This document shows, in pieces, positions 8,860 to 16,621 of a stretch of DNA of 64,000 bases. The position numbers were made by a program, and so were the translations under genes. The stretch covers positions 2,046,001 through 2,110,000 of the forward strand of contig NZ_JAMLFW010000002.1 in NCBI RefSeq assembly GCF_024256385.1, given 5' to 3'. The notes under the pieces are model-generated. The model had not been told where the DNA came from, ran no database searches, and worked only from the letters and a program-made list of their open reading frames with translations. Numbering within the stretch: position 1 is the stretch's first letter; each line of letters opens with the position of its first letter. This DNA is from Anatilimnocola floriformis (lineage in GTDB: Bacteria > Planctomycetota > Planctomycetia > Pirellulales > Pirellulaceae).

Positions 8860-9492
8860 ATGCTCGCCTCGCGCCGTTGGCTTGCCTTTGGTTCGTTGCT
8901 CTTGATCTGCCTGTTGACCGGCCCTGCCTTCGCCGGCAAGTACAACAAGGCGCTCAGCGTCGGCGATGCGGCGCCGGAGTTTAAAGGTCTCGAAGATGCC
9001 GACGGCAAGACCTACTCGCTCGCCGATTACAAAGACAAGGACGTTGTCGTGGTCGTTTTCTCCTGCAACACGTGTCCGACGGCCGTCGACTATGAGGATC
9101 GAATTATCGCGCTGACGACGAAGTTTGCGGACAAAGCAGCCGTCGTGATGATTAACTCCAACAAGGTCGAGGGAGACCTGTTGCCGCAACTCGGCGAAAA
9201 AGCGAAGGCCAAGAAGTTCAACTTCCCGTTCGTGCACGATGACGATGCCCAATCGACCGCGAAGGCTTACGGCGCGACGTTCACGCCGGAGTTTTTTGTG
9301 CTGAACAAAGAGCGGAAGGTCGTCTACATGGGTGCCTTCGATGACAAGACGAAAGCGGGAGAAGTAACTGCGCACTACGTCGCCGACGGAATCGCCGCGG
9401 CGCTCGCAGGCAAAGAGCCAGCGGTGACCGAAACCGTCGCTCGCGGCTGCACGGTCCGTTACGTGCGTCAACGCACCAAAAATAGTAAGTAG
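8860..9492 (+). CDS. Secreted thioredoxin-fold (AhpC/TSA-like) protein
   Basis: A 210-residue redoxin-domain protein with a signal peptide (about 1-25, cut after PAFAG). The fold motif VVVVVFSCNTCP carries a CxxC pair (C69, C72), and the later TFTPEFFVLNKERKVVYMGA contains the cis-proline of thioredoxin folds. Related planctomycete proteins are annotated as thioredoxin-family or redoxin proteins and could reduce or oxidise disulfides outside the cytoplasm. The next gene starts 14 bases downstream and encodes a haem-binding protein, so the pair probably forms an operon and may act together in extracytoplasmic electron transfer or cytochrome handling; that link is inference. Confidence 0.88.
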   Translation: MLASRRWLAFGSLLLICLLTGPAFAGKYNKALSVGDAAPEFKGLEDADGKTYSLADYKDKDVVVVVFSCNTCPTAVDYEDRIIALTTKFADKAAVVMINSNKVEGDLLPQLGEKAKAKKFNFPFVHDDDAQSTAKAYGATFTPEFFVLNKERKVVYMGAFDDKTKAGEVTAHYVADGIAAALAGKEPAVTETVARGCTVRYVRQRTKNSK

Positions 9493-9506
9493 AAAAATAA
9501 CCAAAC

Positions 9507-12500
9507 ATGAATCTCCGCCATCTTTACGCCGGCCTGGCCATCCATCTCGCTTTCATCGCCGCTGCAATTGCGCAGCGTGACTTGAAAAACATTCCCGATC
9601 CCGATCCGGAAGAAGAGCGTAAGACTTTCGTTGTGCCGGAAGGTTTTGAAGTCAGCCTGTACGCTGCCGATCCGTTGCTGGCCAAGCCGATTCAGATGAA
9701 CTTCGACGCGCAGGGCCGGTTATGGATCGCCTCGAGCGAGGTCTATCCGCAGATCAAGCCCGGCCAAAAAGCCGTCGATAAGATTCTGGTCATCGAAGAC
9801 AAGGATAAGAACGGCGTCGCCGAAACGACGACTGTTTTCGCCGATGGCTTGCTGATTCCAACGGGTGTGATTCCCGACGATCGTGGCGGTTGCTACGTCG
9901 CCAACAGTACCGAGTTGGTGCATTTTGCCGATACCGACGGCGATTTGAAGCAGGACAAACGCACCGTCATTCTCACCGGCTTCGGCACCGAAGACACGCA
10001 TCATCTGCTGCACACGCTGCGGTGGGGCGTCGACGGTTGCCTCTACATGAATCAGTCGATTTATATCCACTCGCACATTGAAACGCCGTATGGCGTGAAG
10101 CGACTCAACGGCGGCGGCATCTGGCGGTTTCGACCCGAAACGCTCGAGCTCGAGGTGCTGGCCTACGGCTTCGTGAACGCCTGGGGCCATCATCAAGATC
10201 GCTGGGGTCAGTCCTTCGCCACTGACGGCGCTTACGGCGAAGGGATCAACTACGTCTTCCCCGGCTCGGTATTTGTTTCGGCTCCGAACGCGAAGCGGAT
10301 CATGACCGGTTTGAATCCCGGTCAGCCGAAGGAGTGCGGCCTCGAGATCATCGGCGGTCGTCATCTGCCGCCAGAGTGGGACGGCTCGATGATCACGAAC
10401 GACTTTCGTGCCCATCGCGTCTGCCGTTTCACCGTCACCGAGGACGGCAGCGGTTATGCATCGAAGCAAGAAATGGACTTGATCAAAACGCCGCACGTCG
10501 CGTTCAGGCCCATTGATGTGAAGATGGGCCCCGACGGCTGCGTTTACGTCGCCGATTGGTACAACCCAATCATTCAGCACGGCGAAGTCGACTTTCGCGA
10601 TGAGCGCCGCGATCACACGCATGGCCGCATTTGGCGCGTGAAAGCGAAAGGTCGGCAGCTACTCCGAACCGAAACCGCGGCCGATACTTCGACCGAAAAA
10701 CTGCTTGATCAACTCCGCACGCCGGAGGAATGGGTTCGCCAGCATGCCAAGAACATGCTGAAGAACCGCCATTGGTCCGGTACGAGTGTCGCGGAAGCAC
10801 TCGCAAAATGGGTCGCAGCGATTCCAGCCACCGCGACCAACCGCGACGCCCTGCGGCTCGAATCGCTCTGGGTTTATGAATCGATCGATAAGGTGGAGCC
10901 CAAGCTGCTCGGTGAGTTGCTGCAATCGAGCGATCATCGCGTGCGGGCAGCTGCCGTACGGACCGCCGTTCATTGGCAGAAGAAACTTCCTGCCGGTGAA
11001 CTGCTGCAGATCGCGTCGCAGGCCTGCAGTGATGAAAATCCGCGAGTTCGCCTCGAAGGCATCCGCGCTGCCGCCGAAGTGCCTGACTCGCGCGCTGCCG
11101 AAGCGGCGCTAGGTGCGCTCAATCGACCAATGGATCGCTTTCTCGACTTTGCACTGTGGACGACGATGCGCGATCTGAGCGAAGTCTGGTTACCGGCGCT
11201 TAAGGAAGGAAATTTCAACGTCGGCGATGTCAACCAGCTCACGTTCGCGTTGAAGGCAGCTGATTCGCCGGAAGTCGTCGCGCCTCTGTTGACGTTGATC
11301 AAACAAGGCAAGATTCCTGCCGATCGCGTCGAAGGCGTGCTCACGCTTGTGGCTAGCATGGGTGGGCCGAAAGAGCTTGGTGCGGTGTTTGAACTGATTG
11401 TCGCGGGCGACGGTTCCCTTGCCGATGCCAAGAAGGCCGCACTGCTCGATGCCCTGCGCGATACGACGCGGCTACGCAAGATTCAGCCTGCCGGTGATCT
11501 TGCTCGCGTGATTTCGTTGCTGCAATCGCCAGACGAAAAATTGCGCGCCGCAGCCCTGCGAGCAGCCGGTCAGTGGAAGCTCGCCGCAGCTACAGCAGCC
11601 ATCGCTGCTCATGCCGAAGCCGACAATCAACCCGCGGCTGTTCGCCAGGCAGCCATCGAAGCACTTGCGCTTGCTGGCAATTCGAATCAGCAACTCCTCG
11701 CTGCCCTGGCTGGCAAGGGGCGTCCGCTGGCCGATCGTCAGCAGGCGATTGCCGCACTCGCGTCGCTCGACGTGAAGGCCACGGCGGACAGCGCGGTCGT
11801 GCTTTTGGCAGAAGCGCCGGCCGGCCTCGATCCAGTTGCCGCGTTGCAACCTTTGCTCGCTCGCAAGGAGGGAACGGCTGCGCTCACGACAGCGCTCGCC
11901 GAGCAAAAAATCTCCGCCGATGTTGCCAAGCTCGTCATTCGCGCAGCGCAAAGTGCTCCGCAGCCATCGCTGGAACTAATTGCCAGCGTGCAAAAGGCCG
12001 GCGGCCTCGATGCGGCTGGCTGGAAACTCACGCCGGCGTTTTCTGCCGAGCTCGTGACGCTTGCCCGTGAACAAGGGAACGCGCAGCGCGGAGAAGCCAT
12101 CTATCGTTCGGCGCAGCTGCAATGCCTCAAGTGCCACGCCATCGCTGGCGCTGGCGGCGTTGTCGGTCCAGATCTGGTGAGCATCGGCGCGAGTGCTCAG
12201 CCCGACTACATTCTCGAGTCGCTGATTACGCCGGCCGCTAAGGTGAAGGAAGGCTATCACGCGAAACTGGTGCTCGAAGCGAGCGGCCAGGTTTACACCG
12301 GCCTTGTCGTCCGCGACAGCAAGGATGAACTGGTGCTGCGAACGGCAGAAGACAAGCTGATCACGCTCGCCAAGAGCGACATCGAAGGAATCAAGGACAG
12401 CCGATCGCTCATGCCCGATGGCGCGGTCGACTCGCTCACCAAGACCGAGCTCACCGATCTGGTCCGCTTCCTTTCCGAGCTTGGCAAGGTCGGCGGAGAG

Positions 12501-12965
12501 TTCACCGTCGGTCAGCAGCGCGTCGTGCGCCGCTGGCAGGTGCTGGAAAATTCCCCAGCTGCTCAGCAAAAGCTGAGTCGCACGCTCGACGCCGCGGCCA
12601 GCGACGATGCGGCGTTCACCTGGCAGAGCGCTTACAGTCGAGTCGCCGGCGAGTTGCCGCTCGATAACCTGCCGATTCTCAAAACCGAGGCAAAGATCGC
12701 CCGGCCGACGTTACTGCGGGCCCAGCTGGAAGTGAGCACCGCGGGCAAAGTGGCTTGGCAGCTCGAAGATGCGAAGGGTGTGCAAGTTTGGGTCGACGGC
12801 AAATCGCAAGCAATCGCCGACGGCAAATTTGCGCTCGACCTGAAGACCGGCCTGCACACGATCACACTCGCCGTCGATCGTGATACCCATCAATCGCCGG
12901 TTAAGTTGTCGCTAGTAGAAGGTGCTGCGTCGACGGCGAAGGTACAATTGGTAGGTGGGAAATAG
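9507..12965 (+). CDS. PVC-type haem-binding CxxCH protein with HEAT repeats
   Basis: A 1152-residue exported protein. After the signal peptide (about 1-22) comes a beta-propeller membrane-bound dehydrogenase domain (from FVVPEGFEVSLYAADPLLA to about residue 380), with repeated DPDPEEE, DGRLW-like and GPDGCVYVADWYNP blade motifs. A long helical HEAT-like region follows (about 390-830). A cytochrome c domain carries CLKCH at 873-877 with GPDLVSIG and VTPAAKVKEGYH-like context (about 855-990), and a C-terminal beta domain ends the protein. This architecture is typical of planctomycetes and is thought to oxidise sugars or alcohols outside the cytoplasm; the substrate is unknown. It follows the redoxin gene closely. 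Confidence 0.93.
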   Translation: MNLRHLYAGLAIHLAFIAAAIAQRDLKNIPDPDPEEERKTFVVPEGFEVSLYAADPLLAKPIQMNFDAQGRLWIASSEVYPQIKPGQKAVDKILVIEDKDKNGVAETTTVFADGLLIPTGVIPDDRGGCYVANSTELVHFADTDGDLKQDKRTVILTGFGTEDTHHLLHTLRWGVDGCLYMNQSIYIHSHIETPYGVKRLNGGGIWRFRPETLELEVLAYGFVNAWGHHQDRWGQSFATDGAYGEGINYVFPGSVFVSAPNAKRIMTGLNPGQPKECGLEIIGGRHLPPEWDGSMITNDFRAHRVCRFTVTEDGSGYASKQEMDLIKTPHVAFRPIDVKMGPDGCVYVADWYNPIIQHGEVDFRDERRDHTHGRIWRVKAKGRQLLRTETAADTSTEKLLDQLRTPEEWVRQHAKNMLKNRHWSGTSVAEALAKWVAAIPATATNRDALRLESLWVYESIDKVEPKLLGELLQSSDHRVRAAAVRTAVHWQKKLPAGELLQIASQACSDENPRVRLEGIRAAAEVPDSRAAEAALGALNRPMDRFLDFALWTTMRDLSEVWLPALKEGNFNVGDVNQLTFALKAADSPEVVAPLLTLIKQGKIPADRVEGVLTLVASMGGPKELGAVFELIVAGDGSLADAKKAALLDALRDTTRLRKIQPAGDLARVISLLQSPDEKLRAAALRAAGQWKLAAATAAIAAHAEADNQPAAVRQAAIEALALAGNSNQQLLAALAGKGRPLADRQQAIAALASLDVKATADSAVVLLAEAPAGLDPVAALQPLLARKEGTAALTTALAEQKISADVAKLVIRAAQSAPQPSLELIASVQKAGGLDAAGWKLTPAFSAELVTLAREQGNAQRGEAIYRSAQLQCLKCHAIAGAGGVVGPDLVSIGASAQPDYILESLITPAAKVKEGYHAKLVLEASGQVYTGLVVRDSKDELVLRTAEDKLITLAKSDIEGIKDSRSLMPDGAVDSLTKTELTDLVRFLSELGKVGGEFTVGQQRVVRRWQVLENSPAAQQKLSRTLDAAASDDAAFTWQSAYSRVAGELPLDNLPILKTEAKIARPTLLRAQLEVSTAGKVAWQLEDAKGVQVWVDGKSQAIADGKFALDLKTGLHTITLAVDRDTHQSPVKLSLVEGAASTAKVQLVGGK

Positions 12966-13001
12966 CGGCGAGGGATGCGGGCCGGCAGTCGGGGAAAAAT
13001 C

Positions 13002-14162
13002 ATGAGTTCGTTCGAACAAGCTCAACCTGCTTCACGTCCTGCTCACGTTACCGCGGAGAGCACGCAGCGCGATGTGCGTAGCTCCGAGCCGCGCCGTGCT
13101 ATCGGCGGCGGGCCGACGTGGTCGATTTCGACGAAGGAACTCATTGGCCTGTGCCAGCGCGTGGGCCAATCGCTGAAGGCGGGCGTCGAGATTCGTCGCG
13201 TCTGGCAGCAGGAAAGTACGCGGGGCAACGCCACACATCGGCAGCATATCGACTCCATTTTTCGGCACGTCGCAGCCGGCGGCACGGTGGCCGATGCGAT
13301 GCGAGCTTGCGGTGGGTTCTTTCCGCGGCTCACTTGCCAGATGGTCGAGATCGGCGAGAAGACCGGCCAACTCGACGAAGTTCTGCTGAAACTGGCGAAG
13401 TACTACGAGCAGCAAGAGGCGATGAAGCGGTCGTTTTATCTCGGCATCGCCTGGCCGATGCTGCAGCTCGGCGCCGCTACCATAATTATCGCCGCCGTGA
13501 TCTGGATCAGTGGGATGATTGGCAGCTTCATGGGAACGGGCCAAGGGGTCGATATTCTCGGCTTGGGTCTGACCGGCGGTTGGGGCGCGATTTTGTTTTT
13601 ACTTTCGGTCGCGACGGTGGTCGGCGGTGTAGTGCTGGCGATCAACGCACTGTTGCGAGGTTGGTTCGGCGGTGGACCGTTGCGCATGGCGATGCGGTTG
13701 CCGGTGCTCGGCACTTGCTTGGAATCGTTCGCGCTCTCGCGCTTGACGTGGTCGTTTGCCCTGGGACTCGAAAGCGGGATGGACGCTCGGCGCGTCGTCG
13801 AACTCGCGCTGAGTGCGACGCAGAACGCACACTACGAGCAGCATACGGCGGAGATTGTCAGCGGCATTTCGCACGGGCAAACCTTTCACGATTCGTTTGC
13901 GCAGTCGAACGCGTTTCCTTCCGACTTTTTGTTCGCGCTCGAAACGGCTGAGATTGCCGGCGCGACGAGCGAGTCGCTGTTGCGGCTCGCGAAGCAGTAT
14001 GAAGAGAAAGCCCACGAAGCCATGCGCTACGTGACGATGGCTTGCACGGCAGCGACCTTTGCGCTGGTCGCGCTCATCATCATCATGGCCATCGGACGGT
14101 TGGCGATGTTCGTCTTTCAGCCGTACCGTGATGCGATGGATATGATCAACAACGGCGTGTGA
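13002..14162 (+). CDS. Type II secretion system F family protein
   Basis: A 386-residue inner-membrane protein of the GspF/PilC family, the platform protein that helps pilus or pseudopilus assembly. It contains two T2SSF domains (about 45-170 and 240-370). Visible marks are GEKTGQLDEVLLKLAKYYEQQ in the first domain, LPVLGTCLESFALSRLTWSF and LESGMDARRVVELAL in the second, and a C-terminal membrane helix ALVALIIIMAIGRLAMFVFQ. The start at 13002 is preferred over 12975 because GGGGAA lies just upstream and the extra residues look non-coding. No gspE, gspG or other secretion genes are nearby, so it is an orphan; it may serve a type II/IV system encoded elsewhere. Confidence 0.88.
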   Translation: MSSFEQAQPASRPAHVTAESTQRDVRSSEPRRAIGGGPTWSISTKELIGLCQRVGQSLKAGVEIRRVWQQESTRGNATHRQHIDSIFRHVAAGGTVADAMRACGGFFPRLTCQMVEIGEKTGQLDEVLLKLAKYYEQQEAMKRSFYLGIAWPMLQLGAATIIIAAVIWISGMIGSFMGTGQGVDILGLGLTGGWGAILFLLSVATVVGGVVLAINALLRGWFGGGPLRMAMRLPVLGTCLESFALSRLTWSFALGLESGMDARRVVELALSATQNAHYEQHTAEIVSGISHGQTFHDSFAQSNAFPSDFLFALETAEIAGATSESLLRLAKQYEEKAHEAMRYVTMACTAATFALVALIIIMAIGRLAMFVFQPYRDAMDMINNGV

Positions 14163-14171
14163 TCGGCCGAG

Positions 14172-14690
14172 TTATTTCTTTGTTTCGGCTTTGCCCTTTT
14201 GGCCGAACTCGGCGCGGGCGGCAGTCTTTTCTTCTTCGCTCAATTTGCCGTCGCCATCGCGATCGAACCGCTTGAGGAGCAGTTCTTCGCGCTTGCTCAG
14301 TTTTGGAGCAGCGGGCGGGGCCGGCGGTGGCGGTGCGGCAGAGCCCGGACCGGTTTGTGTACCGCCGTTGCCGCGGCCGACCATGTTTGGTTGGCCAGGA
14401 GTGCGGATGCCGTGCTCTTGCATCGCGCGAGTTGCGGCGATTTGTTCTTGAGCATTCAGCCGGCCGTCGCCATCGCGATCAAAGCGTCGCATAATTTCAG
14501 CACGGGCGGCCGCTTGGGCAGCTGCGGCCTGACCGTTGTTCACGGGCTGGCCGAATTGACCATTCGGCACCTGGCCGGGCTGCGGATTGGCGGGCAAGTT
14601 CGGCAGCTGCGGATTGGGTTGTGGATTCTGCGCGCCAGCCACCGAGACCAACATGCCGCAAACCAGAACGAAACCAAAGGCAATCTTCAT
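14172..14690 (-). CDS. Secreted EF-hand protein
   Basis: A 172-residue exported protein with a signal peptide (about 1-20, ending VAGAQ). Two EF-hand calcium loops are visible, RFDRDGDGRLNAQE (about 89-102) and RFDRDGDGKLSEEE (about 145-158), linked by Asn/Pro/Gln-rich and Pro/Ala-rich disordered segments. Such small EF-hand proteins are abundant in planctomycetes and may bind calcium at the cell surface; a specific role is unknown. The ATG at 14690 is preferred over 14705 because GGAGG lies 8 bases upstream. It is convergent with the secretion F gene, only 9 bases apart. Confidence 0.85.
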   Translation of the reverse strand: MKIAFGFVLVCGMLVSVAGAQNPQPNPQLPNLPANPQPGQVPNGQFGQPVNNGQAAAAQAAARAEIMRRFDRDGDGRLNAQEQIAATRAMQEHGIRTPGQPNMVGRGNGGTQTGPGSAAPPPPAPPAAPKLSKREELLLKRFDRDGDGKLSEEEKTAARAEFGQKGKAETKK

Positions 14691-14867
14691 AGCCAACCTC
14701 CGCACCGCTCAAACAATGTTCGCCGAGAGCCGGAGCCCTCGTGTTCAATTCTCGAAACATCTTTCGATCGTAATTCGGCCGCGGCAGAAAGCGAGCATTT
14801 TCCCGCCCGCCGATGCGCTAGTTGCTGCAACCCGCACAAACGGAAGCTTGGCCTCACGGGAATTGCG

Positions 14868-16502
14868 TTACATCACTTCCCGCCGTGCTGCGAGCACGTG
14901 CGTGATGACCGAGCTCATCCGGCCTTCATCGGCGAAGGGAGAGAGGACGTAGGATTTGAGCGCAGAGATCGGTTCGCCGCAGTCCGCCGTGCGGCAGTGG
15001 TCGGTATAGCCGAGGGCGACGCCGCGGCCAGCCATGGCTTCGGCGTGGACGCGTTCGAAGATGCGGCGGTTGAGGTCGTTGTTCTTTTTCAACTGCTCGC
15101 GGAATGATGGATCGTGCTGTTCGCGGTGCTTCACGGCGAAGGTATCGGTCCCTTGTGGATAAGCCCGGAAGAGCGTGACCGGGCCGTGGTTCTGATCGTT
15201 CATCACCGACAGTTCGGGGCGAGCGCCGATCTGCTCGCGCAGCAATTCGGCCATCTCTACCGCATGGCCGATCAGCGTTTGAAATCCCTCGCGACCGAGC
15301 AGCAGCAGATTGGCGAGAGCAGCGAGCACACCGGTTGCGCTGCGTGACGTTTCGAGCGAGAAGAGTCCCGGATGATATTCGCCGGTGTGAAAGAGGTATG
15401 GCGTGGTCGAACGCTGCCGCACGATTTGACTGAAGTCTTCGCGATCGCGCAACATGAACAGCGACGAGATGTACGGCGCGAAACCTGTTTTGTGAAAATC
15501 AATGCCGATGGAATCGGCCAGGTGCAAGTGCTGCATTGCGTTCTGCGTGCCAGCGAGCGCCCGCAGCGTGCGGCCGCGAAAGCCGAGCGGATTGGCCGCG
15601 AAATCGTAACCGTTGAAAACCGACCAGGCCCAGCCGATCACGGCGTCGGCGTGAATGTGCGGACGATAGTCGAGCTTGAGTTCAGCGACGAGTCGTTCGC
15701 GCAGCGCATGTACTCCGGCAAGATCGTCAACGCCGAAGGCATCGGTGGTTCCCATCGTGGCGACGATGGCGGCGATTCGTTCGCCGGCAGCATGGGCAGT
15801 TCGGCAGGCTTGTTCCAAGGCAACCAGATCGATGCCGTTGTCGTCGCGCGCGGCCACTTTGCGCACGCTCTGCTGACCAAGGCCGAGCCAGCCCGCGGCT
15901 GTCGCGCAGGCGTAGTGACTCTGCCGCGAGCAGAGAATGATGGCGGGTTGCTTCAGCCCTTGTTCGAAAACATCGGGCACGGCTTTTTCAAGGCCGATCT
16001 TCACGCCGTACAGCAGCGTGCCGGTGCCGCCGAAGGTGAACAGACCGCCGGCCCGCTGCGGGTCAAAGCCGACCAGATCGGCGATCATCGCGGCCACGCG
16101 AACCTCGGCTTCGGAGCAACCGAGATTGGCTTCGTCGCTGCACAGGTTGGGGTTGTACATCGACGGCAGAACGACGCCGACAATGCTCGCGATCGAGGGA
16201 GTCGCGACAACATTTACCTGGCTGCGAGGATGGCCGAAGATCAACTGGCCGTCGAGACAGTGGACTAGTTCGCTGATGACTTCTTCCAGCGGCCGAGCGC
16301 CCGAGGCAAGCTTTTCGGTCGCCGCCACGTCATAAGCGGCCGGGCGGGGTGTGCCGAGAATTGGGGCCTGGCTCTTCAGCGCGTCGACTCGGTCGAGGGC
16401 TTTGAGAAGGGAGAAAACGACATAGCCGTCGTGCACCGGATTCGAAACCGGCGTGGGAAAGGCTTGCCGCAGTTGCTCGAGGAGCTCTTGGTAGCGCGAC
16501 AT
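14868..16502 (-). CDS. PLP-dependent group II decarboxylase
   Basis: A 544-residue pyridoxal phosphate enzyme of the aspartate/glutamate/aromatic amino-acid decarboxylase fold. The PLP lysine is K338 in SIGIDFHKTGFAPY, the PLP nitrogen aspartate is D286 in HIHADAVIGWAW, and the stacking histidine is H197 in SRQSHYACATAAGWLGL. The GGTGTLLYGVKIGLEKA stretch matches the phosphate-binding loop region. Substrate cannot be fixed from sequence: glutamate, aspartate, diaminobutyrate or aromatic amino acids are possible. The length is slightly above the usual 470-500. A TATAAT-like box lies close to the ATG on the coding strand (16511-16516 region). Gene order gives no pathway hint. Confidence 0.88.
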   Translation of the reverse strand: MSRYQELLEQLRQAFPTPVSNPVHDGYVVFSLLKALDRVDALKSQAPILGTPRPAAYDVAATEKLASGARPLEEVISELVHCLDGQLIFGHPRSQVNVVATPSIASIVGVVLPSMYNPNLCSDEANLGCSEAEVRVAAMIADLVGFDPQRAGGLFTFGGTGTLLYGVKIGLEKAVPDVFEQGLKQPAIILCSRQSHYACATAAGWLGLGQQSVRKVAARDDNGIDLVALEQACRTAHAAGERIAAIVATMGTTDAFGVDDLAGVHALRERLVAELKLDYRPHIHADAVIGWAWSVFNGYDFAANPLGFRGRTLRALAGTQNAMQHLHLADSIGIDFHKTGFAPYISSLFMLRDREDFSQIVRQRSTTPYLFHTGEYHPGLFSLETSRSATGVLAALANLLLLGREGFQTLIGHAVEMAELLREQIGARPELSVMNDQNHGPVTLFRAYPQGTDTFAVKHREQHDPSFREQLKKNNDLNRRIFERVHAEAMAGRGVALGYTDHCRTADCGEPISALKSYVLSPFADEGRMSSVITHVLAARREVM

Positions 16503-16515
16503 GAAAGAATTATAC

Positions 16516-16550
16516 GCCGGAACTCACTCGTGGGAGTTCCGGCTTTTTTT
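16516..16550 (+). terminator. Rho-independent terminator-like hairpin
   Basis: A perfect 10-bp stem, GCCGGAACTC (16516-16525) and GAGTTCCGGC (16534-16543), with an 8-base loop and a run of seven T (16544-16550) on the plus strand. No plus-strand gene ends here (the last one is at 14162), so it would stop antisense transcripts that run against the decarboxylase gene, or it marks the 5' side of that gene. Confidence 0.6.
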
Positions 16551-16570
16551 GCCGACTGATTCGCTGTGTA

Positions 16571-16616
16571 GTCACCACACTCTGCGTGGTGAGAACGCCA
16601 CACGGAGTGTGGCGAC
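16571..16616. repeat. Imperfect inverted repeat between two minus-strand genes
   Basis: Arms GTCACCACACTC (16571-16582) and GAGTGTGGCGAC (16605-16616) pair with one G-T type mismatch, and the inner part (TGCGTGG with CCACACG) can pair partly too. It lies 5 bases after the stop of the charged protein gene and may act as a 3' hairpin. No T run follows on the minus strand, so it is not a classical terminator. Confidence 0.5.
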
Positions 16617-16621
16617 GGCAC

